A stretch of DNA of 64,000 bases from Deltaproteobacteria bacterium (GCA_002731275.1 PCBK01000052.1:186001-250000); one strand, 5' to 3'. Positions 54,286 to 62,465 are shown, counted from the stretch's first letter. The notes: a model not told the origin generated them from the sequence alone. Made by a program: numbers and translations.

Positions 54286-56331
54286 TCACCCCATCGTATC
54301 GCCGCCGCTTGTTCGTCCGAGTTTCCTCAAGGCAGCTTGCAGACGAGGCCCAAGGCGCCCACGCATATCTTCTTTGTCAACAGAGCGGTAGAGCGCTTCG
54401 CGTGCATCGATGAGGTTGGTCTTGACCAACTCTTCGAGGTGAGAGTTGAGTAAGAGGTTCCCCTTACCGATCATCGATGAGGCCATCTGGTGGGTTTTAC
54501 CAGAGCGAACCATGTTGGCGATCGCTGAGTTCATCGTCAGGACCTCAAAGGCCGCGACCCGTCCTCCACCCATTTTCTTACAAAGTGACTGACAGATCAC
54601 CCCTTTGAGGGTATCACTCAACGATGAACGTACCTGACTTTGTTGTTCAGCCGGAAACATATCGATAATCCGGTCGATGGTGCTGATGACGTTGTTGGTG
54701 TGAAGTGTACCAAAGACGAGGTGACCGGTGTGAGCCGTTTCAATGGCCAGGGCCATCGTCTCAAGGTCACGCATCTCACCAACGAGGATGATGTCGGGGT
54801 CTTCACGAAGGGCTGCACGAAGTGCCTCGTCAAAGCCTCCCACGTGTGTCCCGATTTCACGTTGGTGCACGAGACACTTTTGACTCCTGTGGACAAATTC
54901 GATGGGGTCTTCGAGGGTGATGATGTGTTTTTTGTTTTTCTCGTTGATCGAGTTGAGGATAGACGCGAGTGTAGTTGACTTACCTGAACCTGTTGGTCCG
55001 GTGACGAGCACAAGCCCTTGTTGGAAGTTCGCCATGTTCCGAATAATTTGGGGCAAACGCAACTCTTTGGCGGATGGGATGCCGATCGGGATCTGACGCA
55101 ACGCTGCGGAGACACCGTTATCTTCGCGATAAATATTGACCCTGTAACGAGCGATTCCTTCGAGGGTATAAGAGAAGTCAGTGTGGCTCTTGTCTTCAAA
55201 CTCAAGGCGGCTGCGCTCCGGCATCATGGGCTCAAGCAGTTCAAAGACTTCATTTCTACCAAGTTCTTTGGACTCGGTAATTTCGAGCAAGTCACCATCG
55301 ATCCGCCAGCGCATTTTTTGATTGGCGGAGAGGTGGAGGTCCGAAGCGTTCCGTTTGGCCATCTCTTTCATCAATGGGAGGATTTTGCCAAGCCGCTCGC
55401 GTTTTTGTTCGGGTGTGAGCTCGCGGACTTCGAAGCGGTTGGCCATCGCCATTTTGCCTTGCCGATCGCCCGGCAAGAGTCCAGCCATTGCCAGTCCAGC
55501 GAGCTGTGTTTGGCTCGCGTGCGCAGGTAATGCATCGGATGAAAGGCTACGCCCAACGACACTCGCCAGCGCCCCTGACTGCTCTAAAGAGCCGGAGGAA
55601 GAGGAGAGAGAAGGATCAAACAGACCATGCTTCTTCAACACGATCTCGAAGTCGTGTGGGCTAATACGGTAGACTTGTAACCGCAGCCCTTGGCGAAACT
55701 CGCGGATCGCGCCTAGTTGATGATGATCTGGAAGATCGACCATACACAGCTTCAGCATGTTGTCCTTGAGAAAGACGGGAACAAAACGATGTCTGTTTAA
55801 CATCGCGGTGGGAAAGAGTTGCAACACATCGGCAGGGATCTGACCAACATCAGCCACATCCATCAAAGACGGCGAGAGGTCTTGCATGACACGCGCCAAC
55901 CGCTCTCCTAGATTGCGACTAAATTGAAGCGCGAAGCCATGTAGCTTTGTCATCATCAAATCAAACGCGTTGAAGTCAAACTGCAAGACGTACAAACGAC
56001 TCGCCGCGACGACTGTCACAAAGCGTGGCTTCCCGGTCATCAAGCTTATATCACCAGCCAGATCCAGAGAGGATAATTGATGAAGCTCAATTTGATAGTT
56101 CAACTCAGGACGATTCATCCACACAGAGGCCTCACCTGACAACAGCATATAAAATGCGGTGGGTGTCTCGCCTTCTCTGAACAACTCCTCTTGAGGTGTG
56201 TACTCGACCACCTTGCTGTAGGAAAGTACTATTTCTATATCGCCGATATGAAGGGAACTAAAAAGTGGAGACTGCTTGAGAGCGTTCTTTGCCCACTCTC
56301 TCAACTCACCTTGGATTGCATGCTCTTTCAT
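54286..56331 (-). CDS. CNB-MshEN-PilT fusion ATPase
   Basis: A 681-residue ATPase with an unusual N-terminus. Residues about 20-145 form a Crp-like CNB domain; its cassette AGDISLMTGKPRFVTVV keeps Arg but has Asp in place of the usual Glu. Residues about 155-245 match the MshEN/T2SSE N-terminal domain, known in some family members to bind c-di-GMP. A linker rich in Ser/Gly/Ala follows. Residues about 325-670 are a PilT-type motor: Walker A GPTGSGKSTT (about 443), HREIGTH-like Asp/His box regions, Walker B DIILVGEMRDLETM, and MVRSGKTHQM. PilT proteins retract type IV pili. No pilus genes are nearby. It is convergent with the oxidoreductase gene. Confidence 0.88.
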   Translation of the reverse strand: MKEHAIQGELREWAKNALKQSPLFSSLHIGDIEIVLSYSKVVEYTPQEELFREGETPTAFYMLLSGEASVWMNRPELNYQIELHQLSSLDLAGDISLMTGKPRFVTVVAASRLYVLQFDFNAFDLMMTKLHGFALQFSRNLGERLARVMQDLSPSLMDVADVGQIPADVLQLFPTAMLNRHRFVPVFLKDNMLKLCMVDLPDHHQLGAIREFRQGLRLQVYRISPHDFEIVLKKHGLFDPSLSSSSGSLEQSGALASVVGRSLSSDALPAHASQTQLAGLAMAGLLPGDRQGKMAMANRFEVRELTPEQKRERLGKILPLMKEMAKRNASDLHLSANQKMRWRIDGDLLEITESKELGRNEVFELLEPMMPERSRLEFEDKSHTDFSYTLEGIARYRVNIYREDNGVSAALRQIPIGIPSAKELRLPQIIRNMANFQQGLVLVTGPTGSGKSTTLASILNSINEKNKKHIITLEDPIEFVHRSQKCLVHQREIGTHVGGFDEALRAALREDPDIILVGEMRDLETMALAIETAHTGHLVFGTLHTNNVISTIDRIIDMFPAEQQSQVRSSLSDTLKGVICQSLCKKMGGGRVAAFEVLTMNSAIANMVRSGKTHQMASSMIGKGNLLLNSHLEELVKTNLIDAREALYRSVDKEDMRGRLGPRLQAALRKLGRTSGGDTMG

Positions 56332-56647
56332 CTATCATTCTCTTATGTTATCCTCTCTTCAATCCAAACACAGTCACCCTCTGCATCGGATGTTGCCTTG
56401 TCAAGAGGTCTCGTTTTCGAAGTACAGCTATGTATTCTCGGAAGATGAAGTCCTTTGTGGACACTAGAGGTCAAGAGCACACCAAAGAAAGTGCTACGGA
56501 TGCATCACCTCATCAAAAGTCCTCATCCTGTTGCATAAAGTGCACTTATCCATAACAGAGACATCGACCTGATGTCAATGAATCGAACACACCGACAATG
56601 ACTTGTGAAAACAAATACAAGAGCATACGAAGAATCATTCACAACAG
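56332..56647. other. intergenic region between PilT-like gene and tRNA array
   Basis: About 315 bases hold the promoter of the PilT-like gene (minus strand) and the downstream end of the tRNA array. I see no clear terminator hairpin with U-tract and no gene. Confidence 0.35.
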
Positions 56648-56731
56648 AGGAAGGTATGGGATTCGAACCCACGCACCCTTTCGGGCTCGCCGGCTTAGCA
56701 AACCGGTGCCTTTCCGCTCGGCCAACCTTCC
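56648..56731 (-). tRNA. tRNA-Ser (GCT), copy 3 in transcription order
   Basis: An 84-nt tRNA with acceptor GGAAGGT/ACCTTCC, long variable arm (GCCCGAAAGGGT) and T-arm GGTTCGAATCC. The anticodon loop TTGCTAA gives GCT. Position 73 is T and no CCA is encoded. It is the last of six serine tRNA genes on this strand. Confidence 0.95.
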
Positions 56732-56778
56732 AAAACATGCGCGTTTTTGGATAGAGACACGCATACAACTCGTTACAG

Positions 56779-56862
56779 AGGAAGGTACGGGATTCGAACC
56801 CGTGCGCCCTTTCGGACTCGCCGGCTTAGCAAACCGGTGCCTTTCCACTCGGCCAACCTTCC
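56779..56862 (-). tRNA. tRNA-Ser (GCT), copy 2
   Basis: An 84-nt serine tRNA almost identical to the neighbouring GCT copy, with small changes in the variable and D arms. Acceptor GGAAGGT/ACCTTCC, loop TTGCTAA, position 73 is T, CCA not encoded. The 47-base spacer to the next copy is nearly repeated between the fourth and fifth genes. Confidence 0.95.
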
Positions 56863-56879
56863 ATATATCAACAACATTG

Positions 56880-56963
56880 CGGAGAGGACGGGATTCGAAC
56901 CCGCGAGGCATTTATGCCCACCTGTGTTCCAAACAGGCTCCTTCGCCACTCGGTCACCTCTCC
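56880..56963 (-). tRNA. tRNA-Ser (GGA)
   Basis: An 84-nt serine tRNA with a different body: acceptor GGAGAGG/CCTCTCC, loop TTGGAAC giving anticodon GGA, and a variable arm GGGCATAAATGCCT. Position 73 is G, the usual base for serine, unlike the other five genes here. CCA is not encoded. Confidence 0.95.
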
Positions 56964-56967
56964 AATC

Positions 56968-57051
56968 AGGAAGATATGGGATTCGAACCCATGCACCCTT
57001 TCGGGCTCGCCGGCTTAGCAAACCGGTGCCTTTCCACTCGGCCAATCTTCC
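56968..57051 (-). tRNA. tRNA-Ser (GCT), copy 1
   Basis: An 84-nt serine tRNA with acceptor GGAAGAT/ATCTTCC. Compared with the other GCT copies, the sixth base pair changed from G-C to A-T on both sides, a compensated change that supports function. Position 73 is T. It is only four bases from the GGA gene. Confidence 0.95.
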
Positions 57052-57098
57052 AAAATATGCGCGTTTTTGGATAGAGACACGCACACAACTCGTTACAG

Positions 57099-57182
57099 AG
57101 GAAGGTATGGGATTCGAACCCATGCACCCTTTCGAGCCCACCGACTTTCGAGATCGGAGCCTTTCCACTCGGCCAACCTTCC
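57099..57182 (-). tRNA. tRNA-Ser (CGA)
   Basis: An 84-nt serine tRNA; the loop CTCGAAA gives anticodon CGA. Acceptor GGAAGGT/ACCTTCC and the T-arm are shared with the GCT copies, while the anticodon stem differs. Position 73 is T and CCA is not encoded. Confidence 0.95.
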
Positions 57183-57211
57183 GTAAAGGATTTACTTTTC
57201 CAAGACAACAG

Positions 57212-57295
57212 AGGAAGGTACGGGATTCGAACCCGTGCACCCTTTCGGGCTCGCCGGTTTTCAAGACCGGTGCCTTGCCGCTCGGCCAACCTTCC
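57212..57295 (-). tRNA. tRNA-Ser (TGA)
   Basis: An 84-nt serine tRNA; the loop CTTGAAA gives anticodon TGA. Acceptor GGAAGGT/ACCTTCC, long variable arm GCCCGAAAGGGT, position 73 is T. It is the first gene of the array in transcription order. I could not find a well-spaced promoter in the 120 bases upstream. Confidence 0.95.
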
Positions 57296-57662
57296 AAATA
57301 GAGTCCGCAATACGCTGCTGCGCAGACTACATCGACGAAATGTCAAACTTAGACAACGCTCTCGCTTCCATCATGACGGACGCAAAGATGCATCAAGGTT
57401 TGAGGTCGTTGAATTCAAAAAGAATGTGGAGATGAGCGTACACAAGAGGTCGCAACTGAAGCTCTCAAGAAACCAGACAGTCGGCTCCAGAGTCTACATG
57501 CGCAGACTCTCGTCGTCGTGAGGCGTCGCAGACACAGCGATGCTATGTGTTCTGCTCACGCTTTGCCTGAGGCTTCATCATTGGCCCTCTTGTGTGCGCT
57601 TCTTTGCACCCAACGGCCTTAGATTTTGTACTTGAAATGAAATGGTGTTTGTCGTGCGAAAC

Positions 57663-57692
57663 AAAAAACCCCGTTGATTGAGACCAACAGGG
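57663..57692 (-). terminator. Rho-independent terminator on the minus strand, no known gene upstream
   Basis: On the minus strand CCCTGTTG pairs with CAACGGGG (one G-U pair, eight-base loop) and is followed by TTTTTT. No annotated minus-strand gene ends here, since the nearest gene in that direction would start beyond 58114, which is a plus-strand gene. An unrecognised minus-strand transcript, such as a small RNA, is possible. Confidence 0.65.
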
Positions 57693-57916
57693 CTGAGTAC
57701 GTTGAGTATGTAAACTCGTGACTCAGACCGTTGCACAACTCGATGAGGAGGATGAGGAAGATGAACTGAGGCTGGAACCTGTTTGCATGAAAACGATGCA
57801 ATTTGTCACCAGTGTGTTTGTATGTTGTGTTGTCATGTTCATCTTATAAAACCTCGCTTGGGAGGGACAAAAGGATTTGTTTTTCGTTGCTGTATTGTGT
57901 TACGCAGAACACCCAA

Positions 57917-57956
57917 GGTGAGTTCAAAAAAAGTCAGATTTTTTTTTGAACTCACC
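57917..57956. repeat. perfect 16-bp inverted repeat upstream of the RNA ligase gene
   Basis: GGTGAGTTCAAAAAAA and its exact reverse complement TTTTTTTGAACTCACC are separated by eight bases. The stem would be very stable in RNA and, as DNA, is a large palindrome. It lies about 160 bases before the RNA ligase start. The rest of the interval 57296-58113 shows no gene. Confidence 0.8.
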
Positions 57957-58113
57957 GATTCGTCAGTCGTATCCCCAAGCAGGCAGATGCTTTGCCCTTT
58001 GTATCATTAAAAGACAAATGGCCCACACGGTGCAAAAGACGCCTGACTCAAGGACAACGAAAGAAAAAGTCCATCGTTGTGTCGTGTGCAACCTACAAAA
58101 CAGGAGAGTCCAA

Positions 58114-59451
58114 ATGAGCGTGATCGCCATGGAAGTTGTCGAAAAGAAAAATCACCCAAATGCCGATGCATTGAAGATTTACCAATTTCAAGCGCCGGGC
58201 TTCGACACGATCCAGGTGATCGCCAACCTGGAAAATGAGTACGAACCTGGTGATGTCGTCGCCGTCGCACAAATCGGCGCGCACCTCAAAGACGGACTCA
58301 AGATAAAGAAGACACGGCTGCGTGGGGTTGAATCATATGGAATGGCCATGGGAACAGTCGACCACGAACCAGGTACAGATCTGACGACAGAGCACTGTCT
58401 TCCTCCAGAACCAGTGAAGGTAGATGCCGAGACATTCCCAGTCAAAGTCGCGAAATGGACGAGCATTGAACTGTTCCACAATATACGACGCTCCCTCGAC
58501 AAAGAGAAAGAGCTCGATGGGGAGGCCTTCACCTACCCCAAGGTCACTTACAAAAGCAAAATCAAACTCGACGGCACCAACGGTGGGATCCATCTCCTTC
58601 CGGATGGGACAGTGATCCCACAGAGTCGCTCTCGACTGCTCACTGTGCGCGACGACAATATCCAATTTGCAGCGTGGGTAGAGGCCAACAACGCATACTT
58701 TTCGGCGCTCGCACGTTCACTCGGACAACATACCATCTTGTTTGGAGAGTGGTGTGGAAAGGGCATCCAAAAACGCACCGCGATCTCAAAAATTGATCGC
58801 AAAATCTATGCAGTATTCGCCGTCCAATACGGCGACCACAACGAACTCGATGCCATGCTCGATGTCGAGCCAGCGCGCATACGCGCGCTGCTCCCTTCGC
58901 ATCCCGATATCTACGTGTTGCCATGGCTTGGTGACGATCTCGTCATCGACTACGGCGATCAAGCACAAATGCAAACCATCGCGACACAGCTCAATACATT
59001 TGTCGAAGACGTAGAGCACAAAGACCCGTGGGTCTCTGAGCACTTTGGCGTCGAAGGACTTGGCGAAGGGATCGTCCTCTACCCATTTCTCAAAGAGATG
59101 ACAGAGGGACCTGTACACCGAGGAGATTGTACAGGACTGATGTTTAAAGCAAAGGGCGAAAAACACCGCGTCGTCAAACAAAAAAAGTCCGTTCAGATCG
59201 ATCCAGAGGTCGCACAGAGCATCGAACAATTCGTCGATATGTTTGTCACACAAGCCCGCCTTGAGCAAGGTCTCCAAGAAGCCTGTGAAGGTGAAGCTGA
59301 CCCTCGCAAAACGGGTAACTTTCTCAAGTGGTTTGGACAAGATGTCAAAAAAGAGAGCGTCGCGGAGCTAGAAGCATCCAACCTCGAATGGAAAGATGTC
59401 TCCAAAGCCGTTATGAACCGAGCCAAAAAATGGTATCTCACACAAGCATGA
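58114..59451 (+). CDS. RNA ligase of the Rnl5 (DraRnl) type with N-terminal tRNA-binding-like OB domain
   Basis: A 445-residue protein starting at ATG 58114 with AGGAG upstream; the ORF-track start adds 56 codons. Residues 1-100 resemble the EMAPII/PheRS-type tRNA-binding OB fold: KNHPNADALKIYQF, EYEPGDVVAVAQIGAHLKDGLKIKKTRLRGVESYGMAMG. Residues about 140-360 are a nucleotidyltransferase ligase: motif I YKSKIKLDGTNGG with the adenylated Lys, FGEWCGKGIQ, EGIVLYPF (motif IV) and LMFKAKGEKHRVV (motif V). This order matches the Deinococcus RNA ligase clade, which seals 5'-phosphate nicks. A helical C-terminal region follows. RNA repair is the likely role, and the six tRNA-Ser genes lie just upstream on the other strand. 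Confidence 0.85.
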   Translation: MSVIAMEVVEKKNHPNADALKIYQFQAPGFDTIQVIANLENEYEPGDVVAVAQIGAHLKDGLKIKKTRLRGVESYGMAMGTVDHEPGTDLTTEHCLPPEPVKVDAETFPVKVAKWTSIELFHNIRRSLDKEKELDGEAFTYPKVTYKSKIKLDGTNGGIHLLPDGTVIPQSRSRLLTVRDDNIQFAAWVEANNAYFSALARSLGQHTILFGEWCGKGIQKRTAISKIDRKIYAVFAVQYGDHNELDAMLDVEPARIRALLPSHPDIYVLPWLGDDLVIDYGDQAQMQTIATQLNTFVEDVEHKDPWVSEHFGVEGLGEGIVLYPFLKEMTEGPVHRGDCTGLMFKAKGEKHRVVKQKKSVQIDPEVAQSIEQFVDMFVTQARLEQGLQEACEGEADPRKTGNFLKWFGQDVKKESVAELEASNLEWKDVSKAVMNRAKKWYLTQA

Positions 59452-59627
59452 AGGCGTAGAGAATACTGTCGCCTGTCCCCACAACATGACCTACAGACCT
59501 CCACATCCCCCTCCTCCCTGTAACAATCTCCACAAGCAAAGTTGGTCAAAGACCGCAAAAAATGGTATGTATTCATTGGATGCGTTGTCACACAACAAGC
59601 CAAAAACATCACAGTTGGAGACGATAC

Positions 59628-60011
59628 ATGACACAACACTCCACAGCACTTGAGAAAGTCAAGGAACTGACTCGACTCAATGAACAACTTGTTGAAGCCC
59701 GACGCGCTCGTAATGAGCATAGACAAGCACAACTCAAACAACAGATCGAGGAGGTGATGCGCAATGGTGTCAGGCAAACCCATCACGCTCCAACAGCATC
59801 GCAGTCAGCGCAGAGACCCATAGAACATGTGGTCAAAAGAGCACCCACTGCGAGTTCTCCGAAGAGCTCCTCTGCAATGGATTTGATGAAAGAACTCACG
59901 GAGATCAATATGCGGATCGTGGACGCGAGAAAGCGCGACGCCCATGAAGAAGCGCAACGTTTACAAAAACGCGCACAAGAGATCATGCGCAAGGGCATCG
60001 CAAGCACGTAA
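59628..60011 (+). CDS. small coiled-coil protein with internal duplication
   Basis: A 127-residue protein starting at ATG 59628 with GGAGA upstream. It has two similar helical halves: LEKVKELTRLNEQLVEARRA...EEVMRNGV (about 8-48) and MDLMKELTEINMRIVDARKR...QEIMRKGI (about 84-124), joined by a Ser/Ala/Pro/His-rich linker. The halves look like a duplicated helical hairpin. I do not recognise the family. It lies between the RNA ligase and the Roadblock genes, all on the plus strand. Confidence 0.65.
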   Translation: MTQHSTALEKVKELTRLNEQLVEARRARNEHRQAQLKQQIEEVMRNGVRQTHHAPTASQSAQRPIEHVVKRAPTASSPKSSSAMDLMKELTEINMRIVDARKRDAHEEAQRLQKRAQEIMRKGIAST

Positions 60012-60056
60012 TCACCTGGTACACAGACCACACCACAATAGGACAGGAGCTCTTGG

Positions 60057-60503
60057 ATGAGTTGGAATCCAGATCAACCAGATCGCAGAAAAAACCGTTC
60101 AAATGTCCCATCAGAGGCTGTCAAAAAACAGCTCGAAGCGATCGCACAGGATGGACGGCTCAAGGCCGCACTGCTCGCAGATGAAGACGGACTCACGGTT
60201 GTCAACATAGAGTCAGATCACGACACAGAATCATTTGCAGCCCTCGCGGGTTTTCTGTGGAACACCAGCAAAGAGATCGAGAGCGTCGCAGGGTTGACCA
60301 AGATCGACCAACTGACGCTGACTGACCCAGAAGGTGATACGATCATCTGTCGATTCTTTGAATTGTTAGGGCAGCCAGTGGTGCTTGGAGTGATTGCAGC
60401 AGATGGGGATGACTCGCGAAGACCGTTCACAGATCGCGCGATCGCCGGTATCAAAAGGATCTTTGCACAAGCACAAGAAGACGCTCAACAAGGGGATGTC
60501 TAG
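60057..60503 (+). CDS. Roadblock/LC7 domain protein
   Basis: A 148-residue soluble protein with AGGAG just before the ATG. After a charged arm, residues about 20-140 follow the Roadblock/LC7 pattern: AIAQDGRLKAALLADEDGLTVVNIESDHDTESFAALAGFL, then TIICRFFELLGQPVVLGVIAADGDD. Such proteins dimerise and often regulate small GTPases; MglB is the best known bacterial case. No MglA-like GTPase gene is in this window. The end is convergent with the histidine kinase gene. Confidence 0.85.
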   Translation: MSWNPDQPDRRKNRSNVPSEAVKKQLEAIAQDGRLKAALLADEDGLTVVNIESDHDTESFAALAGFLWNTSKEIESVAGLTKIDQLTLTDPEGDTIICRFFELLGQPVVLGVIAADGDDSRRPFTDRAIAGIKRIFAQAQEDAQQGDV

Positions 60504-60509
60504 CGTTAT

Positions 60510-62465
60510 TTATGGGGTGGGTTGTTTGTGAGCGAGCAGATCAAAGTAAAAAGTCGTCCCTTCGCCGAGTCTGGTTGAAAAATTGAGCTGGCCTTTCAAA
60601 CGCTCCGTGATCGTCTTGCAGATACTCAAACCAAGCCCTGAGCCTCCCTTTCTTCGTCCCTCCGGAGACTTTGCTTGTGTAAAACGATCGAAGATACGAC
60701 CCCGTAATTCTTCGGGGATACCCGGCCCTTTATCCGATACAGAGACACGAACATATCGTTCAAATCGCTCAACTGCGATCTCCACGACCCCCTCCTTGGG
60801 TGAAAACTTCATCGCGTTGGAGAGCAGGTTATTGAGCACCTGAATCAATCTGTCTCCATCGACGTACACGTACACCTCTGGCAATTCGCGTGTCAGGTTC
60901 ATGGAGACGTTATACTTCTTCGCGTAGCCTTCGTTTTCGGCGATAGATTGGTGAATAAGAGGCATCAGTGGCCTCATCTCCATGAAGAAATCCATCTTGC
61001 CGGATTCGATCTTTTCTATATCGAGAATGTCGGAGATCAGCCTGACAAGTCGTTCACTGTTGCTGTTTGCGATCTTGATCATGGAGATCGCGTTCTCGGA
61101 GAGCTCTCCCCCGACACCGCCAAGTAACAAGCCCAGAGATCCATGAATAGAGGTCAAAGGTGTGCGCAACTCGTGGCTCACGATCGAGATAAACTCACTC
61201 TTCATCTCTTCAATTCGCTTGCGCTGTGTGATGTCGCGAAAGATTCCCTGTGTAGAGACAAACTCACCATCCGAGTTGAACTTACCGTTCATGTTGCCTT
61301 CGAGTGAGATCTCACTGCCACTACGTGTGAGGAAGACCACTTCAAACTCTTCGACAGGTTGGCCTTGAATGACCTTCTGAAAGACCTCGACATACCGAGT
61401 CCGTGAGGTCGCGGACAAGACATCCCATATCGCGAGTGTTTCCATCTCATGGGGTTCATAGCCCAAGGTCTGACGCCACGCTTTGTTGACGTACAAAATT
61501 TCCCCAGAGGGTCCGACACTTTGGATGAGATCGTTGGCGTTTTCAAAGAGCTCTCGGTAACGACGTTCACTCTCTTGCAAAGCCTTTTCGGAGCGCTTTC
61601 GCTCTGTGATATCGCGGATGATCACGGTAAACATCCGGTACTGCCCGATCCACATATCGCTGATCGACAGCTCAACAGGAAACTCCGAGCCATCCTTACG
61701 CCGCGCCACAGCCTCTCCGCCTGTTCCCAAGATAGAGCTTAACCGCGCAGGTTCCGTTTTCAAGATCTCCTGTGTCGTGATCTTGATTTTGGGTGTCGCG
61801 AAGAGTTGCAGAAAGTTTTGATGCTTGATCTCTCCCACAGTGTAACCAAACAACGACTCCGCAGCAGGGTTAAAAGATTCGATCAAACCGTGCATACTGA
61901 TGGTAATGATGCCGTCACGGACATTGTTGAGCAGCGCACGCATCCGCGTCTCACTGCTACGTTGTCGCTCCTCTACCTTATGAACATCTCTAGAGTAAAG
62001 TTCTTGCACACACCAGGCCGCGAGGTCCATCAGTGACTCTTTCTCATGTTCTTGAAACTCACGCACGCGAAAATCCATGACACCGAGGACTCCGACGCTA
62101 TTTCCTTCTCGATCGTGTAGAGGAACACCGGCAAAGAAACGCACATAAGGGTCTTCTTTTACCCACGGATGTTGAGACAATCGTTCATGCCCGGTCGTAT
62201 CGGAGACCACGCTCAGACGATTACGCTCGATCGCCATCAACCCCATCGCATGGTCTCTGCCGATCTCATCGGCCTCCAAACCAATCGATGACTTAAACCA
62301 CATGCGATCTGTGTCCAACAAACCGATATATGCAATGGGGACGCCAAATAGACGCTGCGCCGTCCGGACAATCCGGTCAAAACGCTCCTCCCTTGGAGAG
62401 TCCAAGATATTGATCCGCTGAAGAGAAGCCTGACGTGCTTGTTCGTGAATTGTAAGAAGAGCCAT
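60510..62465 (-). CDS. GAF-PAS-PAS sensor histidine kinase
   Basis: A sensor kinase of about 651 residues. A GAF domain (about 10-175) starts with RINILDSPREERFDRIVRTAQRLFGVPIAYIGLLD. Two PAS domains follow (about 195-305 and 315-430, each closing with an RDITER/QRKR segment). HisKA has FISIVSHELRTPLTSIHGS with the phosphorylated His, and HATPase_c has NNLLSNAMKFSP, DKGPGIPEELRGRIFDRF and GGSGLGLSICK. There is no membrane helix, so it should sense a cytoplasmic signal. The start is uncertain (ATG 62465, 62477 or the ORF-track 62513). No response regulator is adjacent. Confidence 0.9.
   Translation of the reverse strand: MALLTIHEQARQASLQRINILDSPREERFDRIVRTAQRLFGVPIAYIGLLDTDRMWFKSSIGLEADEIGRDHAMGLMAIERNRLSVVSDTTGHERLSQHPWVKEDPYVRFFAGVPLHDREGNSVGVLGVMDFRVREFQEHEKESLMDLAAWCVQELYSRDVHKVEERQRSSETRMRALLNNVRDGIITISMHGLIESFNPAAESLFGYTVGEIKHQNFLQLFATPKIKITTQEILKTEPARLSSILGTGGEAVARRKDGSEFPVELSISDMWIGQYRMFTVIIRDITERKRSEKALQESERRYRELFENANDLIQSVGPSGEILYVNKAWRQTLGYEPHEMETLAIWDVLSATSRTRYVEVFQKVIQGQPVEEFEVVFLTRSGSEISLEGNMNGKFNSDGEFVSTQGIFRDITQRKRIEEMKSEFISIVSHELRTPLTSIHGSLGLLLGGVGGELSENAISMIKIANSNSERLVRLISDILDIEKIESGKMDFFMEMRPLMPLIHQSIAENEGYAKKYNVSMNLTRELPEVYVYVDGDRLIQVLNNLLSNAMKFSPKEGVVEIAVERFERYVRVSVSDKGPGIPEELRGRIFDRFTQAKSPEGRRKGGSGLGLSICKTITERLKGQLNFSTRLGEGTTFYFDLLAHKQPTP

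Noticed and set aside
56598-57301. Several ORFs of 80-184 residues on both strands over the tRNA array
   Set aside because: They are produced by repeated tRNA sequences; the encoded peptides repeat the same words in each tRNA copy.
57693-57850. Short plus-strand reading frame with DEEDEEDEL followed by a hydrophobic end
   Set aside because: Only about 43 codons, a GTG start without ribosome site, and no similarity that I can recognise.
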